55,212 nt of DNA from an uncultured Bacteroides sp. Its GTDB lineage: Bacteria > Bacteroidota > Bacteroidia > Bacteroidales > Bacteroidaceae. Location of the stretch: assembly GCF_902491285.1 (NCBI RefSeq), contig NZ_CABUHK010000029.1, forward strand, positions 1 to 55,212, given 5' to 3'. Positions within the stretch are counted from its first letter, which is position 1. Every line of letters begins with the position of its first letter. The position numbers were made by a program, and so were the translations under genes. The notes beneath the pieces are model-generated. The model was not told the origin of the DNA and did no database searches. It worked only from the letters and a program-made list of their open reading frames with translations. Of this stretch, positions 35,042-44,503 are shown piece by piece.

Positions 35042-37876
35042 ATGAAATACATTTGTGCGCTCATTACCATATTATTTGCCACAGCTACCGCTTTGGCAGC
35101 TTCCATCCCTTTCGTCAAGAACTTCACGAACAAGGAAGTGATGTGTCAGAACTGGGACATCGGACAAGACAGTAAAGGCATTATCTATATTGCCAACCGC
35201 TACGGCCTGGTATGCTACGACGGAAAGACATGGCAGACCTATACCACCAACGAAAACCGGACTATCCGTTCCCTGCATATCGCACCGGACGACCGTATCT
35301 ACATCGGCAGCTATGAAGAATTCGGCTACTTCGAAAGAAACGAATACGGCAGGCTGGTCTACTCTTCCATCTCCTCTTTGTTCCGTCACAAGGAATTGAA
35401 GAACAAGGACATATGGAGCATCGAGCAGGAAGAGAACCTGATTTATTTCCAATCTTTTGCCGGATACTTTTCTTTTGATACCCAATCGAGGAAAGTAGCT
35501 TTCTACCCGGTAAAGAACATGATGCAACGCCTGTATAAGGTAGAGAACAAAATCTATGCGGTAGTCCAGGACGAACTTTACCGGCTGGAGAAGAACACCC
35601 TTACCAAACTGCCCGCCACCAGTTCTCCCCTTCAAAGCCCCGTACGTAGCATATTGCCCTACGACGGCAACCGCCTGCTCATCCAAACGGAAAACCAGGG
35701 ATTCTGGATTTACGACCAGGGACAATATACCCCGCAGGCAACCATCAACAAAACCCCGAACATCTCCGGAAACAATGAAGCGCTCTATGCCGGAAACGGC
35801 AACCTGCTGGCAGGAACGCGCAGCAACGGGCTGCTCTGTTTCGACCCGCAAGGTAGCCTGCTCTACAAACTCGACTATCAGACCAAATTACAGCATAACA
35901 CCGTCCTGTCCCTCTTCAAGGACAAATCCAACAACATCTGGATTGGACTGGAAAAAGGGCTCTCACTTGCCTTTACCAACGACTCTTTCTCCTTCCACTA
36001 TCTGAAAGAGAACAATATCGGCTCTATCTTCGACGTCGCCTTGTGGAATGATTATCTCTATATCGCCTCTAACCAAGGCCTGTGGCGGATAAAAGCCGGC
36101 ACGTTCATGTCTCAGGAACAAAACTTCTCCCCGGAACGGGTGAACCTGCCGGGCGGCTTCGTACAGAAACTACTGAAAACCAACGAAGGGCTTATCATCG
36201 GGCACAGCAAAGCCACCTACCTGCTGAACAGGCAGAACCAACTGTCCGAAATGTATCCCACCGGCGGGGCACTGGCAGGAACGGAGATTCATTACCCGCA
36301 GCAGCGCAAAGGCTTCCTGCTGGGCAGTTACAATTCTATAAATCTCTACGACATAGAGCCGTCCGGCAACTACTTATTCCGCCAACGGCTCACCAACTTC
36401 AACGGCTACCCGCGATACATGGAATTCGACAATAACGGAAACCTTTGGGTGGCTCACACGCGAAAAGGTATATACAAGCTGAAAATGGACAGGAACCGGA
36501 CTGAATTTACCGGAAATGAATTTATCTCCTGCATCGGAGATTCAAGCCGCACGCAGATAGGCGTATTCAACGTCGGCGGAAGAATTGTATTCACTGACGG
36601 AAAGCAGTTCCATACCTACAATGACCTCTCGGACTCTATCGTTCCTTACGACCGCCTGAACACTCATTTGGAATTTATCACCCACACCAGGCATATCGTA
36701 AAGGTGGACAACACCTATTATTGGTTTATCACGGACACGGGAGTCGCACTGGTCAATATGGCGGCTTCCGACACTCCGGTGATAGAAAAAGTACTCTTGT
36801 TCGACAACTACAACCTGCGGATGCACAAGGACTTCGAAAGCATCGTGCCCGTCACGCCCGAATATTCCATCCTTTGTGCGGAGAATGTGCTCGTAGTCAT
36901 CCCCAACAAACCGGAAGCCGCCCCGTCTTCCCCCAACCAGGAATTGATTTTCAACCATATCATCTCCTACAATATATTGAAAGACGAGCAACAGAGCCTT
37001 CCTGTCCGCACGGAAGATACCGTCTGCCGGCTGACGTCCGATTTTAACAGCTTGGACGTCCAGGTGGCATATCCTGCCTATAATGAGAACATCCATTTTC
37101 AGTTCAAGCTGGAAGAGAACGGCATAGAGAAACACTGGCAAGAGAAACAAAATGCGCCTTCCATCAATATCCAGCGGCTTCCGGCAGGCAACTACTACCT
37201 GAAATGCAGGGCTATCGACGAAAAAGGGACAGCCGTGGCTACCGCTTCTTTCTCGTTCAGCATATTGCCGCCATGGTATCTGAGCCCGTGGGCATATGCC
37301 GGCTACATCTTCCTTCTGGCGGTGATTCTTCTGGCTATTTATGCAGGTGTCCGCCGGAGAACGTTACGCCAGCAACGCCACATCATCAAAGAACGTGAAC
37401 AGCAAATCATCGAGCTTGAAAACAAAAGGCTCAACGACGAAATCCTGTTCAAAGGCAAGGAGCTGACGCAATCTACCATGACTATCATCGAGAACAACAG
37501 GACACTGCTCGCCATCAAAGAGGAGATAGAGAACCACAAACGGATGCTGGGCAGCCAATACCCTAACAAATACTATCAGAAGCTGATAGACATGATAGAC
37601 AATGCCACTTCAAAAGGGAAAGAGTGGGATCTGTTCCTGTCGAACTTCGACCTGATTCACGAACATTTCTTCAGGAATCTCCGGCAGCGTTTCCCCGAAC
37701 TGACACCCAACGACCTGAAGTTATGCGCCCTGCTGCGCTTGAATATGAGCACGAAGGACATGGCGGATATGCTGAATATAGGAGTGCGTGCAGTAGAAAC
37801 AGCCAGATATCGTTTAAGAAAAAAGATGGAACTGGATTCGAATGTCGATTTGGTACAGTTCCTCATTGATTTCTAA
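35042..37876 (+). CDS. Propeller/Y_Y_Y sensor with LuxR-type HTH regulator, no kinase domain
   Basis: A 944-residue membrane regulator. After a signal anchor (ICALITILFATATALA) comes a periplasmic propeller of two-component regulator type (repeats such as IGQDSKGIIYIANRYGLVCYD, LHIAPDDRIYIGSYEEFGYF), then a Y_Y_Y domain (residues ~650-740, YFQFKLEENGIE). One transmembrane helix follows near 748-770 (AGYIFLLAVILLAIYAG), a coiled coil, and a C-terminal HTH of LuxR type (LTPNDLKLCALLRLNMSTKDMADML, VRAVETARYRLRKK, about 886-930). It lacks histidine kinase and receiver domains, so it differs from a hybrid two-component system. It stands between the two operons of the locus and probably activates them in response to a glycan fragment. 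Confidence 0.88.
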   Translation: MKYICALITILFATATALAASIPFVKNFTNKEVMCQNWDIGQDSKGIIYIANRYGLVCYDGKTWQTYTTNENRTIRSLHIAPDDRIYIGSYEEFGYFERNEYGRLVYSSISSLFRHKELKNKDIWSIEQEENLIYFQSFAGYFSFDTQSRKVAFYPVKNMMQRLYKVENKIYAVVQDELYRLEKNTLTKLPATSSPLQSPVRSILPYDGNRLLIQTENQGFWIYDQGQYTPQATINKTPNISGNNEALYAGNGNLLAGTRSNGLLCFDPQGSLLYKLDYQTKLQHNTVLSLFKDKSNNIWIGLEKGLSLAFTNDSFSFHYLKENNIGSIFDVALWNDYLYIASNQGLWRIKAGTFMSQEQNFSPERVNLPGGFVQKLLKTNEGLIIGHSKATYLLNRQNQLSEMYPTGGALAGTEIHYPQQRKGFLLGSYNSINLYDIEPSGNYLFRQRLTNFNGYPRYMEFDNNGNLWVAHTRKGIYKLKMDRNRTEFTGNEFISCIGDSSRTQIGVFNVGGRIVFTDGKQFHTYNDLSDSIVPYDRLNTHLEFITHTRHIVKVDNTYYWFITDTGVALVNMAASDTPVIEKVLLFDNYNLRMHKDFESIVPVTPEYSILCAENVLVVIPNKPEAAPSSPNQELIFNHIISYNILKDEQQSLPVRTEDTVCRLTSDFNSLDVQVAYPAYNENIHFQFKLEENGIEKHWQEKQNAPSINIQRLPAGNYYLKCRAIDEKGTAVATASFSFSILPPWYLSPWAYAGYIFLLAVILLAIYAGVRRRTLRQQRHIIKEREQQIIELENKRLNDEILFKGKELTQSTMTIIENNRTLLAIKEEIENHKRMLGSQYPNKYYQKLIDMIDNATSKGKEWDLFLSNFDLIHEHFFRNLRQRFPELTPNDLKLCALLRLNMSTKDMADMLNIGVRAVETARYRLRKKMELDSNVDLVQFLIDF

Positions 37877-38080
37877 GTGTCCGGGGAGTTGTTTCCGTTT
37901 CATAATCCGGCGTATCACAATCTACTTATTATTAACTACTTAACAAGCATAAAAAGCAGAATGAAGTAGTGATGTAGTATCCGTTTTCCTAAGAAAATCC
38001 GAGCTGACGTAACCAAATGGCACTGTTTGTTTTTATGTCTCGCCAAACAATGTTTTTCTTTGCATCACAACGAAAAATTA

Positions 38081-39652
38081 ATGCAATTTATGAAAACAGT
38101 CGCCAAGAACAAACTATTATTAGGAGCAGTGCTTCCCCTGCTCCCACTTACCGGAACTCATGCGCAGAATAAAGCCAAGGAGTCCGCACCCAACATTCTC
38201 TTTATCATGTCCGACGACCATGCCGAGAAAGCCATCAGTGCCTATGGTTCCGAATTCTCCCGCCTGGCTCCCACCCCGAACATCGACTGGATAGCCAACG
38301 AAGGAGCGCTTTTCGAAGCCAATTACTGCTGCAACTCCCTGTCGGGCCCCAGCCGCGCTTCCGTGATGTCCGGAAAACACAGCCATGCCAACGGCTTTAT
38401 GCGAAACGGAAACAAGTTCGACGGTTCGCAGCTATTAGTGCAGAAAGTATTCCAGGCAAACGGATACCAGACTGCCCTCATCGGCAAATGGCACCTCGTC
38501 ACGAAACCTACCGGATTTGACTACTGGACTATCCTGAACGACCAGGGTGAATATTACAACCCCGACTTTATCACCGAAAACGACACGGTGCGCGTAGACG
38601 GATACGTCACGGACATCATCACCGAGAAAACAATGGACTGGCTGGAACACCGCGACCGGAGCAAGCCTTTCTTCATGATGATGAACCACAAGGCCGTACA
38701 CCGTAACTGGTGGCCTGCCGAACGCCATTATCACTTATATGACAATGTGGACTTCCCTGTTCCCGAAAACTACTTCGACGACTATGAAGGACGCGAAGCC
38801 GCCAAGAAGCAGAAGATGAACATCTATCGCGACATGTACGAAGGACACGACTTGAAGATGAACGTGGCCAAAGGAAGCGATTCCCTGCGGTTCGACCCGT
38901 GGAAACACCTGAACCGACGGATGACACCCGAACAATGGAAGCGGTTCAACGACAACTACCGTTCGAAAAACGACTCTTTCTGGGAGCAGAACCCGCAGGG
39001 GAAAGACCTCGCCATCTGGAAATACCAACGCTACGCACGTGAATACATGGCTACGATTGCCTCTCTTGACGAAAGCATAGGCAAAATGCTGGATTACCTG
39101 AAGAAAGAAGGGTTGCTCGACAACACCATCATCGTATATTGCAGCGACCAGGGATTCTATGTAGGCGAGCATGGATGGTTCGACAAGCGCTTCATGTATG
39201 AGGAGTCCATGAAAATGCCGATGATGATGCGTTTCCCCCCGAAAATCAAGGCAGGAACACATATCACGAAACTGACACAGAACATCGACTTCGCTCCCAC
39301 TTTCCTGGAGATGTGCGGCATTGATGTCCCGAAGGAGATGCAGGGCGTGTCTTTCCTGCCACTGCTGGAAGGCAAAAAGACACCGGACTGGAGAAAGTAT
39401 CTATATTATCATTTCTATGAGTTCCCCGGCTTCCACAGCGTGCACAAGCATTATGGAGTGAAGGGAGAGCGTTACAAGCTGATGTACTTCTATCAGGACA
39501 AAGTATGGGAACTCTACGACTTAAAGAATGACCCGACGGAAATGCATAATATCTACGGCCAGAAAGGTACGGAGAAAATAACGGCAAAGCTGAAAAAGGA
39601 ACTGGCCAAGCTGCAACAGCAGTACGAAGTGCCTCAGCGTTGCATGGAATAA
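38081..39652 (+). CDS. S-type sulfatase (copy 2)
   Basis: A 523-residue exported sulfatase. Signal peptide with VAKNKLLLGAVLPLLPLTGTHA. Catalytic consensus S88-G-P-S-R (numbered from ATG 38081) followed by ASVMSGKHS. The metal-binding start is APNILFIMSDDHAEK and the distal site VYCSDQGFYVGEHGWFDKRF; the middle has HKAVHRNWWPAERHY. The C-terminus has LYDLKNDPTEMHN. It differs clearly from copy 1, so the two probably act on different sulfate positions. Starts at 38081 or 38090; an open frame from 38027 is less likely. It leads the SusC-SusD-GH3 operon: the next gene is 30 nt on. Confidence 0.93.
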   Translation: MQFMKTVAKNKLLLGAVLPLLPLTGTHAQNKAKESAPNILFIMSDDHAEKAISAYGSEFSRLAPTPNIDWIANEGALFEANYCCNSLSGPSRASVMSGKHSHANGFMRNGNKFDGSQLLVQKVFQANGYQTALIGKWHLVTKPTGFDYWTILNDQGEYYNPDFITENDTVRVDGYVTDIITEKTMDWLEHRDRSKPFFMMMNHKAVHRNWWPAERHYHLYDNVDFPVPENYFDDYEGREAAKKQKMNIYRDMYEGHDLKMNVAKGSDSLRFDPWKHLNRRMTPEQWKRFNDNYRSKNDSFWEQNPQGKDLAIWKYQRYAREYMATIASLDESIGKMLDYLKKEGLLDNTIIVYCSDQGFYVGEHGWFDKRFMYEESMKMPMMMRFPPKIKAGTHITKLTQNIDFAPTFLEMCGIDVPKEMQGVSFLPLLEGKKTPDWRKYLYYHFYEFPGFHSVHKHYGVKGERYKLMYFYQDKVWELYDLKNDPTEMHNIYGQKGTEKITAKLKKELAKLQQQYEVPQRCME

Positions 39653-39682
39653 TCATTTTATGACTCTTAAATTCAGAAAGAT

Positions 39683-42600
39683 ATGAAAAACAATATGTAT
39701 GTCAAGCTTATGTGCAAGACGCTGTTCACGATTTGCCTGCTTATGATAGCGGGATTGTCGCAAGCGCAGAATATCGAAGTGAGCGGAGTGGTACTGGACG
39801 AAGCGGGGGAACCGCTCCCCGGAGTATCCATTCAGATAAAAGGAACCCAACGGGGCGCTACTTCAGGAATCGACGGAAGCTTTACTTTCAAAGCAGGGCC
39901 GAGGGCTACACTGGTCTTCTCATTCATCGGTTATGAGAAACGGGAAGTGGAACTGAAAGGACGGAGCAGGCTCCGTGTTCAAATGAACCCGACAGTCAAT
40001 CAGTTAGACCAGGTAGAGATTGTAGTCGGCTACGGCTCGCAACGGAAAGAGGACTTGACCGGAGCCATCTCCACCCTTTCCGGAAAAGAACTGAGCGAAG
40101 TCCCGACCGTGAACCTGCTCGATGCCATCGGAAGCAAAATCCCCGGAATGCAGGTCTTAGGAACTTCCGAACCGGGTGAGACGGCTTCTGTCAGAATACG
40201 CGGCGTAGGCTCTTACAACGACTCGGAACCTATCTGCGTAGTGGACGGACAGTTTATGACACTGGAAGAGCTGAATGCCATCAATACAAGCGATATCCTC
40301 TCTATCACCGTGCTGAAAGATGCTTCCGCCACCGCCATCTACGGTTCGAGGGGAGCCAATGGAGTAATCCTTGCCACTACCCGGCAAGGCTCCGGCGAAC
40401 AGGGAATCACCCGTGTGAACGCGTCCGTCAACTTCTCGCTGTCCGAAATGGAACGCTTGCTTCCATTGGCGAATACAAGCCAGTATCAACAGATACGTAA
40501 CCTTGAATATCTGGCCAACAACTATCAGAACGCGGATGCCGCCAACTCCATTCCTTACCCCGAATGGCAGACGGCAGGCAAAGGTACTGACTGGCAAGAC
40601 CTTGCCAACCGGACAGCACTGACGGGAAACTACCAGGTCAGTGTTTCGGGAAGCACGAAAAAAGCCAATTTCTATGCCGGACTGGGGTATCTGCACCAGG
40701 AAGGGGTGATAGAATACACCGACTACAAGCGCCTGAACGCAAAAATCAACGCCTCCTACCAGCTCTATAAAAACCTGAAAATCGGTGTGAACATGCTCTT
40801 TACCACCGACAACAAAGGCGGAGTGGAAAACAATGTTTTCTCCCTGACCGGAAAGCGGTTGCCGGACGCTCCCGTATATAACCTGAGCAGTGACAGCGAC
40901 AGTGAGAACGACTTCAACGGAGGAGACAACAACCCGTATGCCCTGTTGCACTACACACACGACCGCTACCGGAAAATCAACAGGTTCAACAGTAACTATT
41001 TCCTGGAATGGAATATCATCAAGCCGTTGCAGTTCAGGACATCATTCTCCACGACTTACGCCAATACCGAGGAAAAGATATTCCTTCCGGCTTTCATGGA
41101 AAACGTGGAAGACTCCAACTCGCCTTACAAGATTTCAAGGCTGACTCACAACAGCGCCAACAACAACTCATGGCAACTGGAGAACACGCTGACCTACAAC
41201 CTGCACAAGAAAGACCACCGGCTGACAGTTATGGGCGGCTTCACCATGCAATATTACCGTACGCAATATGCCAACCTGTTCGCCACCGGACTGCCGTGGG
41301 AAGCCTGGAAGAACCGTAACTTATGGTATGTAGGGCAAGGAACATCCGTGACCGGCGCCGACGGTGGTTCGGAAAAAAGCTATGTGTCCTACCTCGGACG
41401 TATCACTTACACTCTGAAAGGACGTTATAACGTGATAGCCACGGGACGCGTGGACGGTTCTTCTTCCTATCCCAAGAACAACCGCTACGGATTCTTCCCG
41501 TCATTAGGGCTCGGTTGGACAATGTCCGAAGAGAATTTCCTGAAAGGTGCCCGATGGATGGACAAGCTGAAACTCAGGGCGAGTTACGGCGTAGTGGGCA
41601 ATGACAAGGGCGTAAGCAATGCACAGACACTTTATGCCAATAGCGTAAACATTGTCACAGGCCCCAACAATGATATTTATTCGACTGACGCGCTGAAATT
41701 AATGTACGACACCACCCTGTCTTGGGAAGAGATGAAATCTTTCAATCTCGGTGTTGATTTCGCCGCTTTCCGCAACCTCTTTTCCGTATCGGTAGACTGG
41801 TTCTACAAGGAGACGTCGAAAGTGATGATGCCGTTGCTGATTCAGCCGTCAAAGTTTAATGTGACAAGCAATATCGGAACCGTGACCAACAAAGGACTGG
41901 AATGGAACGTTGCTTATTCCCCCAAACTGGGGAATGTAAACAGTATGTTTACCTTGACAGGCTCTACCGTGAAAAACAACGTGAAAAAGATTAATGATAA
42001 TATCGGCGGTATCAGCAATGCCCCCAACCGGACACTGGAAGGCTATCCTATCGGGAGCTTCTGGGGATACAACGCTATCGGAGTCTTTCAGAATGACGAA
42101 CAGTTGGCAAGCCTGCCGCATATCAACGGAACACGTGTGGGAGAACTGATATTCGAGGACGTAAACGGTGACAAGGTGATAGACACCAACGACTATGTGT
42201 ACCTGGGGGCTTATATCCCGAAAGTACAGCTCGGATTCAACGCGAAGTTCTCTTACAAGGGTTTTACACTGATGGCAGACCTTACCAGCGGACTGGGGCA
42301 CAAGGTCTACAACCGGCACACCCAATACCGTCAGGATGCACAGAACTTTACGACTGCCATGCTGGATGCCTGGCACGGTGAAGGCACGTCCTATCACACG
42401 CCGCGCGTATTTGTCCGTGGAGACGCGTCATCCCTCGACAGCAGTTATTTCATTGAAGACGGAGACTATCTGAGCATAGCCAACGTGCAGCTCTCTTATG
42501 CTTTCCCCAGAAAACTGCTGAAAAAGATTCGCATGAACAACGCACGTATCTTCCTGTCGGGAGCCAACCTGCACACGTTCACCAAAGCAACCGGATACAA

Positions 42601-42706
42601 GACGCAAATCAGCTCCACCGGCAACGCCAACAGGGGCGGTATAGATGATTTCGGGCTCTATCCCGACAACCGTACTTTCACAATAGGTACTTCCTTTTCA
42701 TTCTAA
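39683..42706 (+). CDS. SusC/RagA TonB-linked outer-membrane transporter (second locus)
   Basis: A complete 1007-residue SusC. Signal peptide (FTICLLMIAGLSQAQ), CarboxypepD-like domain (GVVLDEAGEPLPGVSIQIKG), TonB box region (QVEIVVGYGSQRKEDLTGAIS), plug (VRIRGVGSYNDSEPICVVDGQF, SATAIYGSRGANGVILATT) and a barrel ending with Phe (TFTIGTSFSF). It imports oligosaccharides, with SusD as lid, using TonB energy. It is 30 nt after sulfatase 2 and 18 nt before susD. Unlike the first locus, its N-terminus is intact and in place, and I see no inverted repeat within it. Confidence 0.96.
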   Translation: MKNNMYVKLMCKTLFTICLLMIAGLSQAQNIEVSGVVLDEAGEPLPGVSIQIKGTQRGATSGIDGSFTFKAGPRATLVFSFIGYEKREVELKGRSRLRVQMNPTVNQLDQVEIVVGYGSQRKEDLTGAISTLSGKELSEVPTVNLLDAIGSKIPGMQVLGTSEPGETASVRIRGVGSYNDSEPICVVDGQFMTLEELNAINTSDILSITVLKDASATAIYGSRGANGVILATTRQGSGEQGITRVNASVNFSLSEMERLLPLANTSQYQQIRNLEYLANNYQNADAANSIPYPEWQTAGKGTDWQDLANRTALTGNYQVSVSGSTKKANFYAGLGYLHQEGVIEYTDYKRLNAKINASYQLYKNLKIGVNMLFTTDNKGGVENNVFSLTGKRLPDAPVYNLSSDSDSENDFNGGDNNPYALLHYTHDRYRKINRFNSNYFLEWNIIKPLQFRTSFSTTYANTEEKIFLPAFMENVEDSNSPYKISRLTHNSANNNSWQLENTLTYNLHKKDHRLTVMGGFTMQYYRTQYANLFATGLPWEAWKNRNLWYVGQGTSVTGADGGSEKSYVSYLGRITYTLKGRYNVIATGRVDGSSSYPKNNRYGFFPSLGLGWTMSEENFLKGARWMDKLKLRASYGVVGNDKGVSNAQTLYANSVNIVTGPNNDIYSTDALKLMYDTTLSWEEMKSFNLGVDFAAFRNLFSVSVDWFYKETSKVMMPLLIQPSKFNVTSNIGTVTNKGLEWNVAYSPKLGNVNSMFTLTGSTVKNNVKKINDNIGGISNAPNRTLEGYPIGSFWGYNAIGVFQNDEQLASLPHINGTRVGELIFEDVNGDKVIDTNDYVYLGAYIPKVQLGFNAKFSYKGFTLMADLTSGLGHKVYNRHTQYRQDAQNFTTAMLDAWHGEGTSYHTPRVFVRGDASSLDSSYFIEDGDYLSIANVQLSYAFPRKLLKKIRMNNARIFLSGANLHTFTKATGYKTQISSTGNANRGGIDDFGLYPDNRTFTIGTSFSF

Positions 42707-42724
42707 ACTTAAAAAACAAGCATC

Positions 42725-44497
42725 ATGAAGAACAAAAGAATCATTATAACTGCTGTCACAGCAGGTCTGCTTGCCGGATTCTTATCCTCTTGCATGGATA
42801 ACTTTCTCGATAAACCGGCACACAACATGACTCCTTCCGTCTCCCTGAACGACCCCGTCAGGCTGAGTTCGTCCGTTTACAGTGCCATACTCACATTAGG
42901 CGAAGGACAAGGGGACGCTTTCAGCAGCATGGGGGAAATCGCTTCGGACAATGCGCTAAGAGGCTCTATACTAAGCGATGCGGGAAACGTGACGCACAAC
43001 CGTATGTACAACCAGTTCCAGAACTTCTACGGGATTGCCCCTTCTTCCACCAATTTCATCAATGACATATGGACAGCGAGCTACAAGGGCATCGACCGCA
43101 CCAATATCAATATCCGTGCACTGGACAGTTACTTTGACGAGTTTATGAGCAAGTACAAGAACGGGCTGATTGCCGAAAACAGGGTGGTGCGCGCTTTCTT
43201 CTATATGATGTTGGTCAATACATTCGGAGAGGTCGTCATCCTGCCCGAAGAGGGGGATATCACTCCCGCCGAATATGCCAGGCTGACCAATGACAAGTCC
43301 GTCACGCAACTCTATGATTATATCGTGGAAGATTTGCGCCAGGCTGTGAAGTACATTCCCACCAAACAGGAATGGGCGGAGCTATACGGCATCAACTGGC
43401 AGGGACATACTCACTTGGGCTCTGCACAAGGCTTATTGGCAAAAGCCCTGCTCTACCAAGCCGCCAACGAACTCTACTTCAACCATGACCAGGAGAAAGC
43501 GGAAAAGTGCTATCAGGAGATTGTGGAGATTGTCAAAGCAATGGAAGAAGAGTATCCGCTATACGGCAATTTTGAGGAAATATTCCGGAGAGCAGGCAAT
43601 TATTGTTCGGAATCCCTTTTCGAGATAGGGACGGAATCTACTGCCAACGGCGACACCCGCTTTGCCGGATGGCGGCCTTCACAACCGAGGTCGTACAATG
43701 GATACGGGCGTGTTGCCCCTACGCTGAACCTCATCAACCAGTACGAGAAAAACAGCACGGGAGAGATTATTGACGCGCGTTATTTCGGAACGGTTCTGTT
43801 CGGCGTTACCAATCCGCTCAGCGGCATGGCGCATCCGGGCAACAACAGTCCGTTCCGAAAGATAAACGGTGACTTGATTAACGGGGTGGCATTCAACAAT
43901 AAGAACCTGCTGGCTGCCGGATGGCCGAACCGCTATTCGAGAAAGGCAGCGCAGGAAAAACCGGTCAGTACGAGCAATACTCCGCAGACAAATCTGGGGG
44001 GAAGTAATCTGAAATTACTCCGCATGGGTGAAGTCTTGCTGATAGGAGCGGAAGCCGCATATCACGCCGGAGAGGACGGACTGGCTGTCAGATGGCTGAA
44101 TCTCGTGCGGAAACGGGCGAATCTGGAAGATTCTCCGGCAACATCGGGTACAGCGCTACTGGAACAGATATGGAAGGATAAACGCCTCGAAATAGCCCTT
44201 GAATGGAGCAACCGCTATTATGAACTGGTGCGCATAGACAAACTGAATCCCGGCTATATGATGGCAGCTATGGATGCCAAAGTGAACGACGAGTTCAACG
44301 GCATCGAACAACACCTGAATAATACAAACGGGTGGAACGCCATCAACAAGCCTAATTTCCCGATTACCCAGGAGAATTTCAGGACACTGATTCCTCTTTG
44401 CAACAAGCTGGAAGTGCCGCGCAATTATACCATGCCCATTCCTACCGCCGTATTATCGGATATGCTGAATGTGAAACAAACTCAATATTACAGATAA
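42725..44497 (+). CDS. SusD/RagB-family outer-membrane lipoprotein (second locus)
   Basis: A 590-residue ligand-binding lipoprotein, lipobox Cys23 (LAGFLSSC), then MDNFLDKPAHNMTPS. TPR helices (NIRALDSYFDEFMSKY, AENRVVRAFFYMMLVNTFGEV) and the C-terminal family block LNLVRKRANLEDSPATSG, IWKDKRLEIALEWSNRYYELVRIDKLNPG. It pairs with the SusC before it and probably gives glycan specificity. GH3 begins 6 nt downstream. Its target glycan cannot be read from the sequence. Confidence 0.94.
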   Translation: MKNKRIIITAVTAGLLAGFLSSCMDNFLDKPAHNMTPSVSLNDPVRLSSSVYSAILTLGEGQGDAFSSMGEIASDNALRGSILSDAGNVTHNRMYNQFQNFYGIAPSSTNFINDIWTASYKGIDRTNINIRALDSYFDEFMSKYKNGLIAENRVVRAFFYMMLVNTFGEVVILPEEGDITPAEYARLTNDKSVTQLYDYIVEDLRQAVKYIPTKQEWAELYGINWQGHTHLGSAQGLLAKALLYQAANELYFNHDQEKAEKCYQEIVEIVKAMEEEYPLYGNFEEIFRRAGNYCSESLFEIGTESTANGDTRFAGWRPSQPRSYNGYGRVAPTLNLINQYEKNSTGEIIDARYFGTVLFGVTNPLSGMAHPGNNSPFRKINGDLINGVAFNNKNLLAAGWPNRYSRKAAQEKPVSTSNTPQTNLGGSNLKLLRMGEVLLIGAEAAYHAGEDGLAVRWLNLVRKRANLEDSPATSGTALLEQIWKDKRLEIALEWSNRYYELVRIDKLNPGYMMAAMDAKVNDEFNGIEQHLNNTNGWNAINKPNFPITQENFRTLIPLCNKLEVPRNYTMPIPTAVLSDMLNVKQTQYYR

Positions 44498-44503
44498 AAA
44501 CTC

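Noticed and set aside
39683..42706. A second inversion switch in the other susC
   Set aside because: Its N-terminus is intact and in place, and no AGTTC-N5-GAACT pair flanks it.
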